This document shows positions 26,614 through 37,367 of a DNA stretch of 64,000 bases, piece after piece. The position numbers were made by a program, and so were the translations under genes. The stretch comes from an uncultured Roseobacter sp. Lineage in GTDB: Bacteria; Pseudomonadota; Alphaproteobacteria; Rhodobacterales; Rhodobacteraceae. How positions within the stretch are numbered: position 1 is the stretch's first letter; each line of letters starts with the position of its first letter. The stretch spans positions 124,001-188,000 of the forward strand of contig NZ_CANLNE010000001.1 in NCBI RefSeq assembly GCF_947492555.1, given 5' to 3'. The notes below the pieces were generated by a model that had not been told where the DNA came from, ran no database searches, and was given only the letters and a program-made list of their open reading frames with translations.

Positions 26614-28335
26614 ATGGCGCGCCATCTTATCACATCCGCAATCCCGTACATCAACGGGATCAAGCACCTGGGAAATCTGGTGGGCAGCCAACTGCCGGCC
26701 GACCTCTTTGCACGCTACCAGCGCGCGCGCGGCAACGAAGTGCTCTTTCTCTGCGCCACGGATGAGCACGGCACCCCGGCGGAGCTTGCGGCAGCCAAGG
26801 CGGGAAAGCCTGTCGCGGAGTACTGTGCCGAAATGCACGCGGTTCAGGCTGAAATTGCCCGCGGATTTCGGCTGTCCTTTGATCACTTCGGGCGCTCGTC
26901 AAGCCGGCAGAACCATGCATTGACCCAACACTTTGCCGGTCGGCTGGCCGAGGCTGGTCTGATCAGCGAAGTCAGCGAGAAGCAGGTTTATTCTCATGCC
27001 GATGCCCGGTTTTTACCCGATCGCTATATCGAAGGTACCTGCCCGAATTGCGGATATGATAAGGCGCGCGGCGATCAATGTGAAAACTGCACCAAACAGC
27101 TCGACCCAACCGACCTGATTGACGCACGATCCGCGATTTCCGGATCGACGGATCTGGAAGTGCGCGAAACCAAGCATCTTTATCTTCGCCAATCGGCGCT
27201 GAAGGATGAACTCGATGCTTGGATCGAGTCCAAAACCGACTGGCCTGTTCTGACCACCTCCATCGCAAAGAAATGGCTGCATGATGGTGACGGGTTGCGT
27301 GACCGGGGGATCACACGTGACCTGGACTGGGGTATTCCGGTTCGCAAGGGCACTGAGGAGTGGCCAGGAATGGAGGGCAAAGTCTTCTATGTCTGGTTTG
27401 ATGCGCCGATAGAGTACATTGCCTGTGCAGGTGAATGGGCAGAAGCGCATGGGTTGGATGACACCGATTGGCACAGGTGGTGGCGCACCGATAAAGGAGC
27501 GGACGATGTTCGCTACACGCAGTTCATGGGCAAGGACAATGTACCCTTCCATACGTTGAGCTTTCCCGCGACCCTGATCGGATCGGGCGAGCCATGGAAG
27601 ATGGTGGACCACCTGAAATCCTTCAACTACCTGAATTACGATGGTGGTCAGTTTTCCACGTCTCAAGGCCGTGGTATTTTCATGGATCAGGCGCTGGAAT
27701 TGCTACCCGCCGATTATTGGCGGTGGTGGTTGCTTAGCCATGCGCCTGAAAGCAGCGATTCCGAATTTACCTGGGAGAACTTTCAAGGTTCAGTGAACAA
27801 GGACCTCGCGGATGTTCTGGGCAACTTCGTCAGCCGGATTACCAAATTCTGCCGGTCCAAGTTTGGTGAATTCGTTCCTGGCGGAAGCCCATATGGTCCG
27901 ACCGAAGACGCCTTGATTGCCGATCTTTCCGTCCGAATTGAGCGCTATGCAACGCAGATGGACGCAATGGAAGTGCGCAAATCTGCTCAGGAATTGCGTG
28001 CCATCTGGGTCTGCGGCAACGAATACCTGCAAAGCGTCGCACCCTGGACAACCTATAAAACTGATCCGGATACGGCAGCGATGCAAACCCGTCTTGGTTT
28101 GAATCTCGCCCATCTCTTTGCAGTTTTATCAGCGCCGTTCCTGCCCGATGCCAGCACAAAAATCCTGGGGAGCCTGAAGATCAAGGAAGCCATCTGGCCA
28201 AGGGACCAATCGGTATTCCTGTCACAGCTTACGAAAGGACACGCCTTCGAAGTGCCAGACGTGTTGTTCGCAAAAGTTACCGATGAGCAATGCGAGGAGT
28301 GGAAGGCACGATTTTCAGGCGTTCGAGAAAACTGA
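26614..28335 (+). CDS. metG: methionyl-tRNA synthetase
   Basis: About 573 residues, class I aminoacyl-tRNA synthetase charging tRNA-Met. The HIGH signature is HLGN within [20 protein letters not shown]. The zinc knuckle has two CxxC pairs ([17 protein letters not shown]). The KMSKS position reads FSTSQGRG, a form found in some alphaproteobacterial MetG proteins that lacks the second Lys. The anticodon-binding helical domain follows (about 400-540). No C-terminal tRNA-binding extension is present. Single gene, essential function. Confidence 0.95.
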   Translation: MARHLITSAIPYINGIKHLGNLVGSQLPADLFARYQRARGNEVLFLCATDEHGTPAELAAAKAGKPVAEYCAEMHAVQAEIARGFRLSFDHFGRSSSRQNHALTQHFAGRLAEAGLISEVSEKQVYSHADARFLPDRYIEGTCPNCGYDKARGDQCENCTKQLDPTDLIDARSAISGSTDLEVRETKHLYLRQSALKDELDAWIESKTDWPVLTTSIAKKWLHDGDGLRDRGITRDLDWGIPVRKGTEEWPGMEGKVFYVWFDAPIEYIACAGEWAEAHGLDDTDWHRWWRTDKGADDVRYTQFMGKDNVPFHTLSFPATLIGSGEPWKMVDHLKSFNYLNYDGGQFSTSQGRGIFMDQALELLPADYWRWWLLSHAPESSDSEFTWENFQGSVNKDLADVLGNFVSRITKFCRSKFGEFVPGGSPYGPTEDALIADLSVRIERYATQMDAMEVRKSAQELRAIWVCGNEYLQSVAPWTTYKTDPDTAAMQTRLGLNLAHLFAVLSAPFLPDASTKILGSLKIKEAIWPRDQSVFLSQLTKGHAFEVPDVLFAKVTDEQCEEWKARFSGVREN

Positions 28336-28397
28336 ACAACCGCCATGCAAAAAATATGCATTGGCAAACGCCGCTTGCCCGGTCCTCGAGGGGGAAA

Positions 28398-31004
28398 TCA
28401 GAATTCTTCCCACCCAGAGTCCAGGTCCAATTCTTCTTCCATTTCCACTTTGAGGGCGGCATTGCCTTGTGTCGCGCCAGCAGATGCAGCAGCGGGTTCC
28501 GCATTTGATGGTTTGGATTTAACTGGCGCCGTTGGTTTCGCTACTTGGGCAAAGTCAAGCTTGAAGCGCGCCACAGCTGCAGCCAATGCATCCGCCTCCC
28601 CCGTAAGGGCATGACTGGCGGCAGTGGTTTCTTCAAACATGGCTGCATTCTGCTGCGTCACATGATCCAATTCGTTCACCGCAGTATTAATTTCATTGAG
28701 CCCCGCAGACTGCTCTCTCGACGAGGTAGCAATGGTGGAAACACGTTTCGAAATCTCCGACACTGAACTGACAATGGACGCAAGTGCGCTGCCGGTCTTG
28801 TCGACCAGATCGACCCCCTGCTCAACCTGGTCTCCGGAACTGGAAATCAATGCGTTAATCTCTCGCGCTGCATCCGAAGACCGTTGCGCCAGCGCGCGGA
28901 CTTCCGTTGCAACAACCGCAAACCCGCGGCCGGCCTCTCCTGCACGTGCAGCTTCCACCCCTGCGTTCAGTGCCAGCAGGTTTGTCTGAAAGGCGATATC
29001 ATCAATCACCGAAGTGATTTTCGAGATCTCCTGCGACGAGGTTTTGATACCATCCATTGCCTCAACGGCCTTGCGCGCAATCTCGCCACCTTTTTCGGCG
29101 TTCGCTTGTGCGTCAGCGGACATCGACGATGCTTCATCGGCACCCTCCGCAGCCGACCTTACGGAGCTGGTCAATTCATCAAGTGCCGCCGCCGTTTCTT
29201 CCAAGGTCGCCGCTTGCTTTTCGGTGCGGCGCGACAGGTCATCCGCGGCTGTTGTGATCTCGGACGTCTCGTTCCGGATGGATTCCGAGTTTTGCATCAC
29301 GGCGCCGACAGCCTCTTTCAACGCCCGCACGGCCGCATTGAAGTTGCTGCGCAGCTTTTCGTAATCTTCGGGGAAGGCCGTCGCGATTTCACTTGTCAGA
29401 TCCCCTTCAGACAGGCTCTGCAACCCAACACCAAGTGCCTGAACCACGGTCTGCTGCTGTTCTGTAACGCGCGCGCGCTCTTCATCAGCCAAACGAACGG
29501 CTTCAGCGCTTTGTGTTACGTCGGTACCGAGGAAGATCGCGCGCTCCAACTTGCCGTCAGGCGACGGAACTGAAGCAAAATTACCTTCGAGTATCATGGT
29601 CTTGCCGTCAGATGCGCGATTGACCTCAAAGCGCCCAAAGACCGCATCACCGCCCAAATCGCTTCTCAATACGCGACGCTTCAATTCCTCTGCGCTGATA
29701 TCCCCTTCCGCCGAACCAGTAAAGACGTCGGAGAAGGTGTTGGAATGGATGGCATCTTCCTGCACTGCCAGCAGCGAAACCATGTTTGGATTCGTTCCGA
29801 TCACCTGTCCGCCAGCGTCGAATTCAATGCGCAACTGGCTGTGATCGATGGTCTCCAATAGGGCGGAATTGCGTGCCGCTTCCGTGTTGTCCGCCCACTC
29901 AATGACGGCGCCGATCATCTCCCCTGCTTCATCCAAAGCGGCATTCAGATTAATCTCGATCAGAGCATCCCCGATTTTGGCGGTGTGCGACAGCGGCAAG
30001 GCCTCCACGCCACGGGTGACGATCTCCTGTGCATGGCTTTGCAGCTGCTGGAAGTTTACCAAATTCGCCCCCAGGGCACTTCCGGTTTTCAAATCCGGCC
30101 AGCTTTTTTGCAAATCGACCGCAATATCCTGCAAAAGCGCGTCACAGGTAGGATTGAGGAAAATCACTTTCAGATGCTCGTCAACCATCATCATCGGTGC
30201 AGTCGAGCCGACGAATGCCGCACTCTTGAAAGCGCTTTCGCGCTCCGCCTCTTTGGCAACACTCAAGGCACTGCGGAAGGTGTCAAGGCGGCGGGCCATT
30301 TGCCCGACTTCATCCCCACGGCTGGTATAGGGAATTTCAATGTCATAATTTGCCTTTTCCACATCGCCCATCGCCGAGGTGAGACGTACAAGTGGTTGCG
30401 ACATCTGGCTGCGGAGAAAGTAACCCGCCAACGTCACTGCAACGATCATGACAACCAGACCCGTCGTCAGGGCTCTTTTCTGAAGCGCCTCAAGACGCGC
30501 CAATTGGCTCGCGTCGCTCCAGCTCGTCACAACAACACCGGAAATTGCATCACCGTCCCCGAAAACCGCTGGATAGGCGACCGAAAGACCATCCCCGGAA
30601 ACAACAATTTGCTCTTGATCCAAAGCCTGTTGGGCCAATTCCGTTGCCATCTCGGCATCGAAGCTCTCAATCCCTTTGTTGTACAGCGCCGCACCGGTAG
30701 CGCTGACCACAAGCGCGCCGGTGGCATCAGGTTTTGCGGAGGCGATGACACCATCCACGATCTGCTCAACCGCATTGGCGTTCCCGAACTTGATGGCGCC
30801 TCCCATCTGCATGGCCAGCAGCCCGGTCACTTCTGACGCACGTTGACTGAGCGCTTCGGAGGTCAACTCCTCTTTCATGTTGTTACTCATCAGGGCGACG
30901 GCGGCGACAACGGCGACGACACATACGACAACCATGAAGGTACATTTGATAAAGAGGCTGTTGAGTGGGTTTGTCTGCAGCGTGGAGGGTTTCAAAATTG
31001 ACAT
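28398..31004 (-). CDS. methyl-accepting chemotaxis protein with GWEEF tail
   Basis: About 868 residues: membrane helix 1 (about 19-41), a periplasmic sensor domain of about 140 residues, membrane helix 2 (about 182-203), HAMP ([20 protein letters not shown]), a cytoplasmic PAS-containing region (about 265-510), a second HAMP-like segment and the signalling domain with the highly conserved hairpin tip ([20 protein letters not shown]). The last five residues are GWEEF, the xWxxF type of tail that tethers CheR/CheB in some receptors. No other che genes are in the window. The ligand is unknown; the PAS segment suggests an additional cytoplasmic input. Confidence 0.92.
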   Translation of the reverse strand: MSILKPSTLQTNPLNSLFIKCTFMVVVCVVAVVAAVALMSNNMKEELTSEALSQRASEVTGLLAMQMGGAIKFGNANAVEQIVDGVIASAKPDATGALVVSATGAALYNKGIESFDAEMATELAQQALDQEQIVVSGDGLSVAYPAVFGDGDAISGVVVTSWSDASQLARLEALQKRALTTGLVVMIVAVTLAGYFLRSQMSQPLVRLTSAMGDVEKANYDIEIPYTSRGDEVGQMARRLDTFRSALSVAKEAERESAFKSAAFVGSTAPMMMVDEHLKVIFLNPTCDALLQDIAVDLQKSWPDLKTGSALGANLVNFQQLQSHAQEIVTRGVEALPLSHTAKIGDALIEINLNAALDEAGEMIGAVIEWADNTEAARNSALLETIDHSQLRIEFDAGGQVIGTNPNMVSLLAVQEDAIHSNTFSDVFTGSAEGDISAEELKRRVLRSDLGGDAVFGRFEVNRASDGKTMILEGNFASVPSPDGKLERAIFLGTDVTQSAEAVRLADEERARVTEQQQTVVQALGVGLQSLSEGDLTSEIATAFPEDYEKLRSNFNAAVRALKEAVGAVMQNSESIRNETSEITTAADDLSRRTEKQAATLEETAAALDELTSSVRSAAEGADEASSMSADAQANAEKGGEIARKAVEAMDGIKTSSQEISKITSVIDDIAFQTNLLALNAGVEAARAGEAGRGFAVVATEVRALAQRSSDAAREINALISSSGDQVEQGVDLVDKTGSALASIVSSVSEISKRVSTIATSSREQSAGLNEINTAVNELDHVTQQNAAMFEETTAASHALTGEADALAAAVARFKLDFAQVAKPTAPVKSKPSNAEPAAASAGATQGNAALKVEMEEELDLDSGWEEF

Positions 31005-31552
31005 CGCCGGGTCCCTTTGTGCGTGGTCTTACCGTGCCGTCCGCTGTTGTTCTTGGAGGGGCAGACAGGTTTCAAATGCCTTATCTACAATTGAGTTCTT
31101 ACGGAGCACTTAACACCAACCATCACCGGTAGGTTTTTGGACCACCTGGCCGCCTTGAGGCCGACCTGCATCAAGCTTTCCATGGCTCCAAACCAATACA
31201 AATTCTTGAAGCCAGGCCATTCCTTCGCCATTGCATGCAAGGAAGGCGCCAGAACTGTCTTTGAGGACAACGAGAGACTGGTGTGATGCCCGCCGCGGGC
31301 CTCAACCTGCGTCACATTACCTTGAGACTTTCAGCAAGTCACCGCGAGTGAGCGCTCCACCTGCCAACGGTCAATGACGTGCAGGCCCTTGAGCGTACAC
31401 TGGTTTTCTGCCGTAACGCCCTTAGAACAAAGTTTGAAACCGTTACAAATTGCCCCAACCGGCTTTTGAGTGATTGCTGAGAGCCGAGGTTAGAAAACTG
31501 CGCCACCCTAACCATCTCAGATTTTAGCGAGATTTTAAGTCAAAGGAGATTT
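31005..31552. other. gene-free stretch between the chemoreceptor and tRNA-Leu
   Basis: About 550 bases. The 75 bases next to 31005 should hold the chemoreceptor promoter. A 76-codon minus-strand frame at 31085-31315 is not supported by a ribosome binding site or recognisable sequence. The stretch near 31330-31550 appears to be decayed sequence. No transposon ends are seen. Confidence 0.4.
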
Positions 31553-31638
31553 TGGTGCGGGCGGTGGGACTCGAACCCACACGGGCGTACGCCCTTCAGA
31601 TTTTAAGTCTGATATGTCTACCATTCCATCACGCCCGC
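31553..31638 (-). tRNA. tRNA-Leu (anticodon UAA)
   Basis: On the minus strand, GCGGGCG at the 5' end pairs with CGCCCGC before discriminator A and an encoded CCA (31553-31555). The D arm has GGTAGACAT, the anticodon loop is CTTAAAA with anticodon TAA (31603-31605), the variable arm is long (GGGCGTACGCCC, class II as in tRNA-Leu) and the T arm has GGTTCGAGTCC. Length 86 nt including CCA. Confidence 0.97.
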
Positions 31639-31926
31639 ACGACGCGCCAGACCTATTCCAGCCTAGGAAACTCAATACGGCCACAAAGCCATGACAGCAA
31701 TGCGTATTGCGGTGGAACACCAGAAATTTGGGTTTCTGCGCCCGTCGTTTTGTCACAAACCCCACCCGTAAAGCAGGGTTTTCCAGTGCACGTTCGGAAA
31801 AGATTAGGCAATCACCTCATCAGGTTATGCCATAACAGGTATCCAATGATGCGCACACTGGTTGTTGAAGGATCGCAAAGGGGGCGAACCAGCACGCTTT
31901 CTCACATCCCTGTCGGACACACCGGA

Positions 31927-32481
31927 TCAGATATCTTTTCCTGACGGTGCCAACGGACCACCCTCCGACATCAAGAAGCGCTCCGATAGCCAGGGGTTGT
32001 TCGCCAGCGCCTGCTTTAGTTGTTCACGCGCTTCGTCGATACGGTCAAGCCTCATGAGTGTCAGCGCCCTGCCCGATTGGGCCGCAACATGCCGCGGTTG
32101 CAGACTGAGCGCCTTGTCCAGATCAACAAGTGCCAAGCGATAGTCTTCCCTCAGAAAGTGGATGTAGGCGCGTTGGTTGAACCCTTCGGCATAGAGCGGG
32201 CAATACTCCGCAAGCCGGTCAAAATCCTTCAGCGCACCAGCGAAATCGTAAACATCTCGCTTGCGCATCCCCCGCTCCAGAACCTCTTGCGCCGCAGCGT
32301 CCGGGGCGCGCAACCACACTTCCCACATCTGGTTGGACACCAGGCGCCCCGCCTGATCGTTGGGCGCGGCACGTGCCTCTTCAAAGAGCCCTTCGAGCTC
32401 GTTGGCCACATCGGGCGGTGCCGGGCATGCCGCAACCACGGGCGCGGCCAGAACGGCCAGGATCATGCACAAGTGTTTCAT
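31927..32481 (-). CDS. exported TPR-repeat protein
   Basis: A 184-residue protein with an N-terminal signal (MKHLCMILAVLAAPVVAAC), where VAAC could be a lipobox. The mature part holds tetratricopeptide repeats: AQEVLERGMRKRDVYDFAGA, AEGFNQRAYIHFLREDYRLA, VDLDKALSLQPRHVAAQSGR and RIDEAREQLKQALANNPWLS. TPR proteins act as protein-binding scaffolds; no partner can be named. The gene is 32 bases downstream of the Lrp-type regulator on the same strand. Confidence 0.85.
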   Translation of the reverse strand: MKHLCMILAVLAAPVVAACPAPPDVANELEGLFEEARAAPNDQAGRLVSNQMWEVWLRAPDAAAQEVLERGMRKRDVYDFAGALKDFDRLAEYCPLYAEGFNQRAYIHFLREDYRLALVDLDKALSLQPRHVAAQSGRALTLMRLDRIDEAREQLKQALANNPWLSERFLMSEGGPLAPSGKDI

Positions 32482-32513
32482 ATCCTTCAGCGTCGCCGCG
32501 ACGGGCCCTCAGG

Positions 32514-33014
32514 TCAAGCCGTGTCTGCCAGCATCGTCTCCTTGACCGCCTCCATGGCCACATAGGTGGAGGTTCCCGCCACATGCGGCAGGGCTGAAAT
32601 CGTCTCGCCCAGAAACTGGCGATAGCGCGACATATCGCGGGTGCGCACCTTGAGCAGGTAGTCGAAATTACCCGCGATCATATGGGCCTGTTCGATCTCC
32701 GGCACCTTTGCCACCGCAAGGTTGAACGCCGTCAGCGCGGCCTCCCGCGTGTCACTCAAACGCACCTCGACGAAAGCGACGTGATCGAGGCCCAGCTGAA
32801 TGGGATCCAGCAGTGCCCGGTATCCGATGATCACGCCTGTCTGTTCCAGCCGCCGCAGCCGCGCCTGCGTCGGCGATTTGGACAGCCCGATCCGCTTGGC
32901 CAGATCGGTGATGCTAATGCGCCCATCTTCTGCAAGCACCGATAGAATCGCGCGGTCAAACCGGTCGAGGTTCATCTGCTCGCTTTTCTCATCTTCCGTC
33001 AAAATTTTTACCAC
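32514..33014 (-). CDS. putR: Lrp/AsnC-family regulator of putA
   Basis: About 166 residues from GTG 33014, preferred because GGAGG lies 5 bases upstream; ATG 32975 is in frame. The winged-helix domain is at about 20-75 (ITDLAKRIGLSKSPTQARLR) and the RAM ligand-binding domain at about 85-160 (VAFVEVRLSDTREAALTAFN). It is divergent from putA with 84 bases between, the arrangement known for PutR in Agrobacterium and Rhodobacter, where the regulator activates proline catabolism in response to proline. The same role is inferred here. Confidence 0.88.
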   Translation of the reverse strand: MVKILTEDEKSEQMNLDRFDRAILSVLAEDGRISITDLAKRIGLSKSPTQARLRRLEQTGVIIGYRALLDPIQLGLDHVAFVEVRLSDTREAALTAFNLAVAKVPEIEQAHMIAGNFDYLLKVRTRDMSRYRQFLGETISALPHVAGTSTYVAMEAVKETMLADTA

Positions 33015-33098
33015 TTCGCCCTCCAGGAATAAGATCTTCAGTCAGTATGGCTTCTCAATTGCAGGTATACTAGGCCAAACCTTCACCGGAGATGCCAA

Positions 33099-36000
33099 AT
33101 GGCCCGAGATGTATTCCCTTCCCTGCGCCACCTGATCGACGCAGGCACCTATGCCGATCCAGACAATGTGCTGCCCGATCTCATTGCAGCCGCCGATCTG
33201 ACCGCCACGGCGCGCTCCGAAATCAGTGCAGCGGCAGCGCAGTTGGTGCGCGACATCCGCGGCACCAGCGCCCCCGGGATGATGGAGGTTTTCCTTGCCG
33301 AATACGGCCTGTCGACGGATGAAGGCGTGGCCCTCATGTGTCTGGCCGAGGCCCTGCTGCGCGTGCCCGATGCCGATACGATTGATGCGCTGATCGAAGA
33401 CAAGATCGCCCCCTCCGACTGGGGCCGCCATCTGGGCCATTCCACCTCCAGCCTTGTGAACGCCTCGACCTGGGCGCTGATGCTGACCGGTCGTGTGCTG
33501 GATGACGAACAGCCCGGGCCCGTGCGTCACCTGCGGGCCGCCATCAAGCGGTTGGGCGAGCCGGTGATCCGCACTGCCGTCAGCCGGGCGATGAAGGAAA
33601 TGGGCCGCCAGTTCGTGCTGGGCGAGGACATCAATAACGCCATGGAACGCGCGGCAAACATGGAGAAAAAGGGGTTCACCTATTCCTACGATATGCTTGG
33701 AGAGGCTGCCCGGACGGAGGCCGATGCAAAACGCTACCACCTGAGCTATTCGCGCGCGATCTCAGCGATTGCGACTGCCTGCACGTCGGATGACATCCGC
33801 AAGAACCCCGGCATTTCGGTCAAGCTCTCCGCCCTGCATCCACGCTATGAGGTGGCGCAGGAAGAAGCGGTGATGACCGATCTGGTGCCGCGTCTGCGCG
33901 CGCTGGCGCTGCTGGCGAAATCCGCGGGCATGGGGCTGAACGTGGACGCCGAAGAGGCGGACCGCCTGGCGCTGTCGCTGGAGGTGATCGACCGGGTGAT
34001 GGCGGAACCCGCGCTTGCCGGTTGGGACGGCTTTGGTATCGTGGTGCAGGCCTACGGCCCGCGCGCGGGCACCGTGGTGCAGGCGCTCTATGATATGGCC
34101 GTCCGTCACGATCGCAAGATCATGGTGCGGTTGGTCAAGGGCGCCTATTGGGACACCGAAATCAAACGCGCGCAGGTTGAAGGCATCGATGGATTCCCGG
34201 TGTTTACGCAGAAGGCGGCCACCGATGTCTCCTACATCTGCAACGCCAAGGCTCTGCTGGGCATGACCGACCGAATCTACCCGCAGTTCGCCACCCATAA
34301 TGCGCATACGGTGGCGGCCATCCTGCACATGGCGGATGATCCTGCAACCTTCGAATTCCAGCGCTTGCACGGCATGGGGGAGACCCTGCACGGGCTGGTG
34401 ATGGAGCAAAACAAAACACGCTGCCGCATCTATGCGCCGGTCGGCGCGCATCGCGACCTGCTGGCCTATCTTGTGCGGCGCTTGCTGGAAAACGGGGCCA
34501 ATTCCAGCTTTGTGAACCAGATCGTGGACGAGGATGTGCCGCCCGAAGTCGTCGCCGCCGATCCCTTTGAGCTTTTGGCCACGGGACCTGCGCCCGACAT
34601 TGCGAAAGGGCCCGCGCTGTTCCTGCCGCTGCGGGACAACGCGCGGGGCTTCGATCTCGCGCATACCCAGACGCTGGAAGCCATCGACGCGGCGCGCACG
34701 CCCTTTGCCGCGCACGCCTGGACGGCAGCGCCGCTGCTGGCTGGTGACGTGGACCCGCAGGGGACCACCACGCCGGTAACCAACCCGGCCAATCCAGACG
34801 ACAGGCCGGGCACCGTCCAGCAGGCCACCGCTGCCGATGTCGCGACGGCCTTCGACACTGCCGCACCCTGGTCCGCACCCCTCGCCGAACGCCGCGCGGT
34901 GCTTCAGAGAGCCGCCGGGATGATGGAGGACCGCTTTGGCGAGGTCTTTGCCCTGCTGGCCCGTGAGGCGGGCAAAGGCCTGCCCGATTGCGTGGCGGAG
35001 CTGCGCGAGGCGGTCGATTTCCTGCGCTACTATGCGGCGCAGGCCACAAACACGCCCCCGGCGGGCATCTTCACCTGTATCTCACCGTGGAACTTCCCCT
35101 TTGCCATCTTCTGCGGTCAGGTGACGGCGGCATTGGCGGCGGGCAATGCGGTGCTGGCCAAACCGGCGGAGCAAACCCCGCTGGCCGCCTATCTGGCCGT
35201 CTCGATTCTGCATGAGGCCGGTGTGCCGCGCAGCGCGCTGCAATTGCTGCCCGGCGGCGGCGACATCGGTGGCCTGCTGACCTTGGACGCGCGCGTAGGT
35301 GGCGTGGCCTTCACCGGGTCGACTGCCACGGCCCTGCGCATCCGCGCCGCCATGGCGGAAAACTGCGCCCCCGGCACCCCGCTGATCGCGGAAACCGGCG
35401 GCTTGAACGCGATGATCGTGGACAGCACCGCGCTGCCCGAACAGGCCGTGCAATCGATCATCGAAAGCGCCTTTCAATCCGCGGGCCAGCGCTGCTCCGC
35501 CCTGCGTTGCGTTTATGTGCAGGAGGATATTGCCGAAGACTTCACGAAGATGCTGATCGGGGCGATGCAGGCGCTGCGGCTGGGCAACCCTTGGGACCTC
35601 GCCACTGACGTGGGGCCGGTGATTGATGAGGCCGCGCGCAAGGGGATCACCGACCACGTCGCCGCCGCCCGCGCAGAGGGCCGCGTCATGGCCGAGCTTG
35701 CTACGCCGGATCACGGCACCTTCATCGCGCCAACGCTGATCAGCGTGGACGGGATTGGTGCGCTGGAGCGGGAAATCTTTGGTCCTGTGCTGCATCTGGC
35801 CAAGTTCAAGTCGCAAGAGCTTGACGCGGTGATCGACGCCATCAACCACACGGGATACGGGCTGACCTTCGGTCTGCACACGCGGATCGATGACCGAGTG
35901 CAGCATATCTCTGAACGGATCGAGGCGGGCAACATCTATGTGAACCGCAACCAGATCGGCGCGATTGTCGGCAGCCAGCCCTTTGGCGGCGAGGGGCTCT

Positions 36001-36524
36001 CCGGCACCGGCCCCAAGGCGGGCGGTCCCAACTATCTGCCACGGTTCTCGGAACCGGATCGTGACATGCGCGATGCAAGCTGGGACAGCCCGATGGCACA
36101 GCTGCCCGCGCTGCGCGATGCGCGGCCCATGCCACAGACCGCGCAAAGTCTGCCGGGGCCCACAGGCGAATCCAACCGGCTCAGCACCCTGCCTCGCGCG
36201 GCTTTACTCTGCGCGGGTCCGGGCGCGGAGGTGGCAGCAGCACAGGCCCGCGCTGTCGAAGCGCTTGGTGGCGCGGCAGTCATGGCAACCGGTACGCTGG
36301 ATCCGGATGCGCTGGTGGACGGGCCTGCCTATGGTGGCGTGCTGTGGTGGGGAGACGAGGACACCGGACGCGCCATCGAGGTTGCGCTGTCGCGACGCAG
36401 CGGCCCGATCATCCCGCTGATCCCGGGACGCCCCGATACCGCCCGCGTGCGTGCGGAACGCCATGTCTGCGTGGATACCACCGCCTCGGGCGGCAACGCG
36501 GCACTGCTGGGCGCTTCGACCTGA
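33099..36524 (+). CDS. putA: bifunctional proline dehydrogenase/glutamate-semialdehyde dehydrogenase
   Basis: About 1141 residues. The proline dehydrogenase domain (about 60-480; GLNVDAEEADRLALSLEVID, VRLVKGAYWDTEIKRAQVEG) oxidises proline with FAD. The aldehyde dehydrogenase domain (about 540-980; SPWNFPFAIFCGQVTAALAA, catalytic Cys in SAGQRCSALRCVYV) oxidises the semialdehyde to glutamate with NAD. It lacks the N-terminal ribbon-helix-helix repressor domain of enteric PutA, which fits regulation by the divergent Lrp-type gene. About 130 C-terminal residues have no assigned role. Membrane-associated in the cytoplasm by analogy. Confidence 0.96.
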   Translation: MARDVFPSLRHLIDAGTYADPDNVLPDLIAAADLTATARSEISAAAAQLVRDIRGTSAPGMMEVFLAEYGLSTDEGVALMCLAEALLRVPDADTIDALIEDKIAPSDWGRHLGHSTSSLVNASTWALMLTGRVLDDEQPGPVRHLRAAIKRLGEPVIRTAVSRAMKEMGRQFVLGEDINNAMERAANMEKKGFTYSYDMLGEAARTEADAKRYHLSYSRAISAIATACTSDDIRKNPGISVKLSALHPRYEVAQEEAVMTDLVPRLRALALLAKSAGMGLNVDAEEADRLALSLEVIDRVMAEPALAGWDGFGIVVQAYGPRAGTVVQALYDMAVRHDRKIMVRLVKGAYWDTEIKRAQVEGIDGFPVFTQKAATDVSYICNAKALLGMTDRIYPQFATHNAHTVAAILHMADDPATFEFQRLHGMGETLHGLVMEQNKTRCRIYAPVGAHRDLLAYLVRRLLENGANSSFVNQIVDEDVPPEVVAADPFELLATGPAPDIAKGPALFLPLRDNARGFDLAHTQTLEAIDAARTPFAAHAWTAAPLLAGDVDPQGTTTPVTNPANPDDRPGTVQQATAADVATAFDTAAPWSAPLAERRAVLQRAAGMMEDRFGEVFALLAREAGKGLPDCVAELREAVDFLRYYAAQATNTPPAGIFTCISPWNFPFAIFCGQVTAALAAGNAVLAKPAEQTPLAAYLAVSILHEAGVPRSALQLLPGGGDIGGLLTLDARVGGVAFTGSTATALRIRAAMAENCAPGTPLIAETGGLNAMIVDSTALPEQAVQSIIESAFQSAGQRCSALRCVYVQEDIAEDFTKMLIGAMQALRLGNPWDLATDVGPVIDEAARKGITDHVAAARAEGRVMAELATPDHGTFIAPTLISVDGIGALEREIFGPVLHLAKFKSQELDAVIDAINHTGYGLTFGLHTRIDDRVQHISERIEAGNIYVNRNQIGAIVGSQPFGGEGLSGTGPKAGGPNYLPRFSEPDRDMRDASWDSPMAQLPALRDARPMPQTAQSLPGPTGESNRLSTLPRAALLCAGPGAEVAAAQARAVEALGGAAVMATGTLDPDALVDGPAYGGVLWWGDEDTGRAIEVALSRRSGPIIPLIPGRPDTARVRAERHVCVDTTASGGNAALLGAST

Positions 36525-36593
36525 TCTGACCTCCCGGCGCCCTGAGCGCCGGGGTGCCTTGACCTCACCCCGTGGATCGCCCAGCGTGGGCCC

Positions 36594-37367
36594 ATGTTTC
36601 CGATCCGTGATCACAACCCGTCCGGCCGCACGCCCTATGTCACCTACATCCTGATGGCGGCCAATATCGGCATTTTCCTCAGCTACGTGGGCATCCTGCA
36701 GGATGTGCGCCTGATCAACGCCTTCTGGCTGGATTGGGCACTGATCCCCGCGCGGCTGGAGGCCGGTCAGGGCGGCTATACCCTTGTCTCATCGATGTTC
36801 CTGCACGGTGGCTGGATGCATCTGGCGGGTAACATGCTGTTTTTATACATCTTCGGCGACAATATCGAGGATGAGATGGGCCATCTGGGCTACCTGCTCT
36901 TCTACGGCGCCGCCGGTATCGCCGCCGGGTGGATGCAGTATCTTTCCGCGCCGGGATCGACCGTGCCCATGGTCGGGGCGTCCGGTGCCATTGCCGGGGT
37001 CATGGGAGGCTACCTGCTGCTCTTTCCCAAGGCCAAGGTCGACATACTGATCATCTTCATCGTGTTTTTTCGCATCTTCCCGATCCCCGCGTGGATCATG
37101 CTGGCAGTCTGGTTTGCCCTGCAATTTCTGGGTGGCGTCGGGTCGGACCCGGACGCCGGTGGCGTCGCTTACTGGGCGCATGCCGGGGGCTTTGTTGCCG
37201 GGCTGATGTTGGCCGTACCGATCTGGATGCGGCGCGGCGGGCCTGCGTTCTGGACCCGGACCGATGGCCACCCACCGCACCCCGAGGCGCGCTATAGAGT
37301 GGCCAGAAGCAGCATTCCAAAAATCAGCAGGCGCCGCCCCGGCAAAGGCAGGGGCCCCTGGACCTGA
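36594..37367 (+). CDS. rhomboid-family intramembrane serine protease
   Basis: About 257 residues with six membrane helices. The catalytic Ser is in VGASGAIAGVMGGYLL and the catalytic His in WAHAGGFVAGLML; the first loop has the conserved HGGWMHLAGNMLFL. These residues are intact, so the protease should be active within the inner membrane; substrates unknown. Its TGA stop directly abuts the suhB stop on the other strand (TGATCA). Confidence 0.92.
   Translation: MFPIRDHNPSGRTPYVTYILMAANIGIFLSYVGILQDVRLINAFWLDWALIPARLEAGQGGYTLVSSMFLHGGWMHLAGNMLFLYIFGDNIEDEMGHLGYLLFYGAAGIAAGWMQYLSAPGSTVPMVGASGAIAGVMGGYLLLFPKAKVDILIIFIVFFRIFPIPAWIMLAVWFALQFLGGVGSDPDAGGVAYWAHAGGFVAGLMLAVPIWMRRGGPAFWTRTDGHPPHPEARYRVARSSIPKISRRRPGKGRGPWT

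Noticed and set aside
27640-27680. defective KMSKS motif in metG as a sign of a pseudogene
   Set aside because: The FSTSQGRG form is found in other alphaproteobacterial MetG proteins and the rest of the enzyme is intact.
31085-31315. 76-codon frame near the tRNA-Leu gene
   Set aside because: No start signal and no family resemblance; treated as non-coding.
31553-31638. tRNA-Leu as attachment site of the left-hand integrase
   Set aside because: It is 28 kb away, and no integrase or repeated tRNA 3' end lies next to it.
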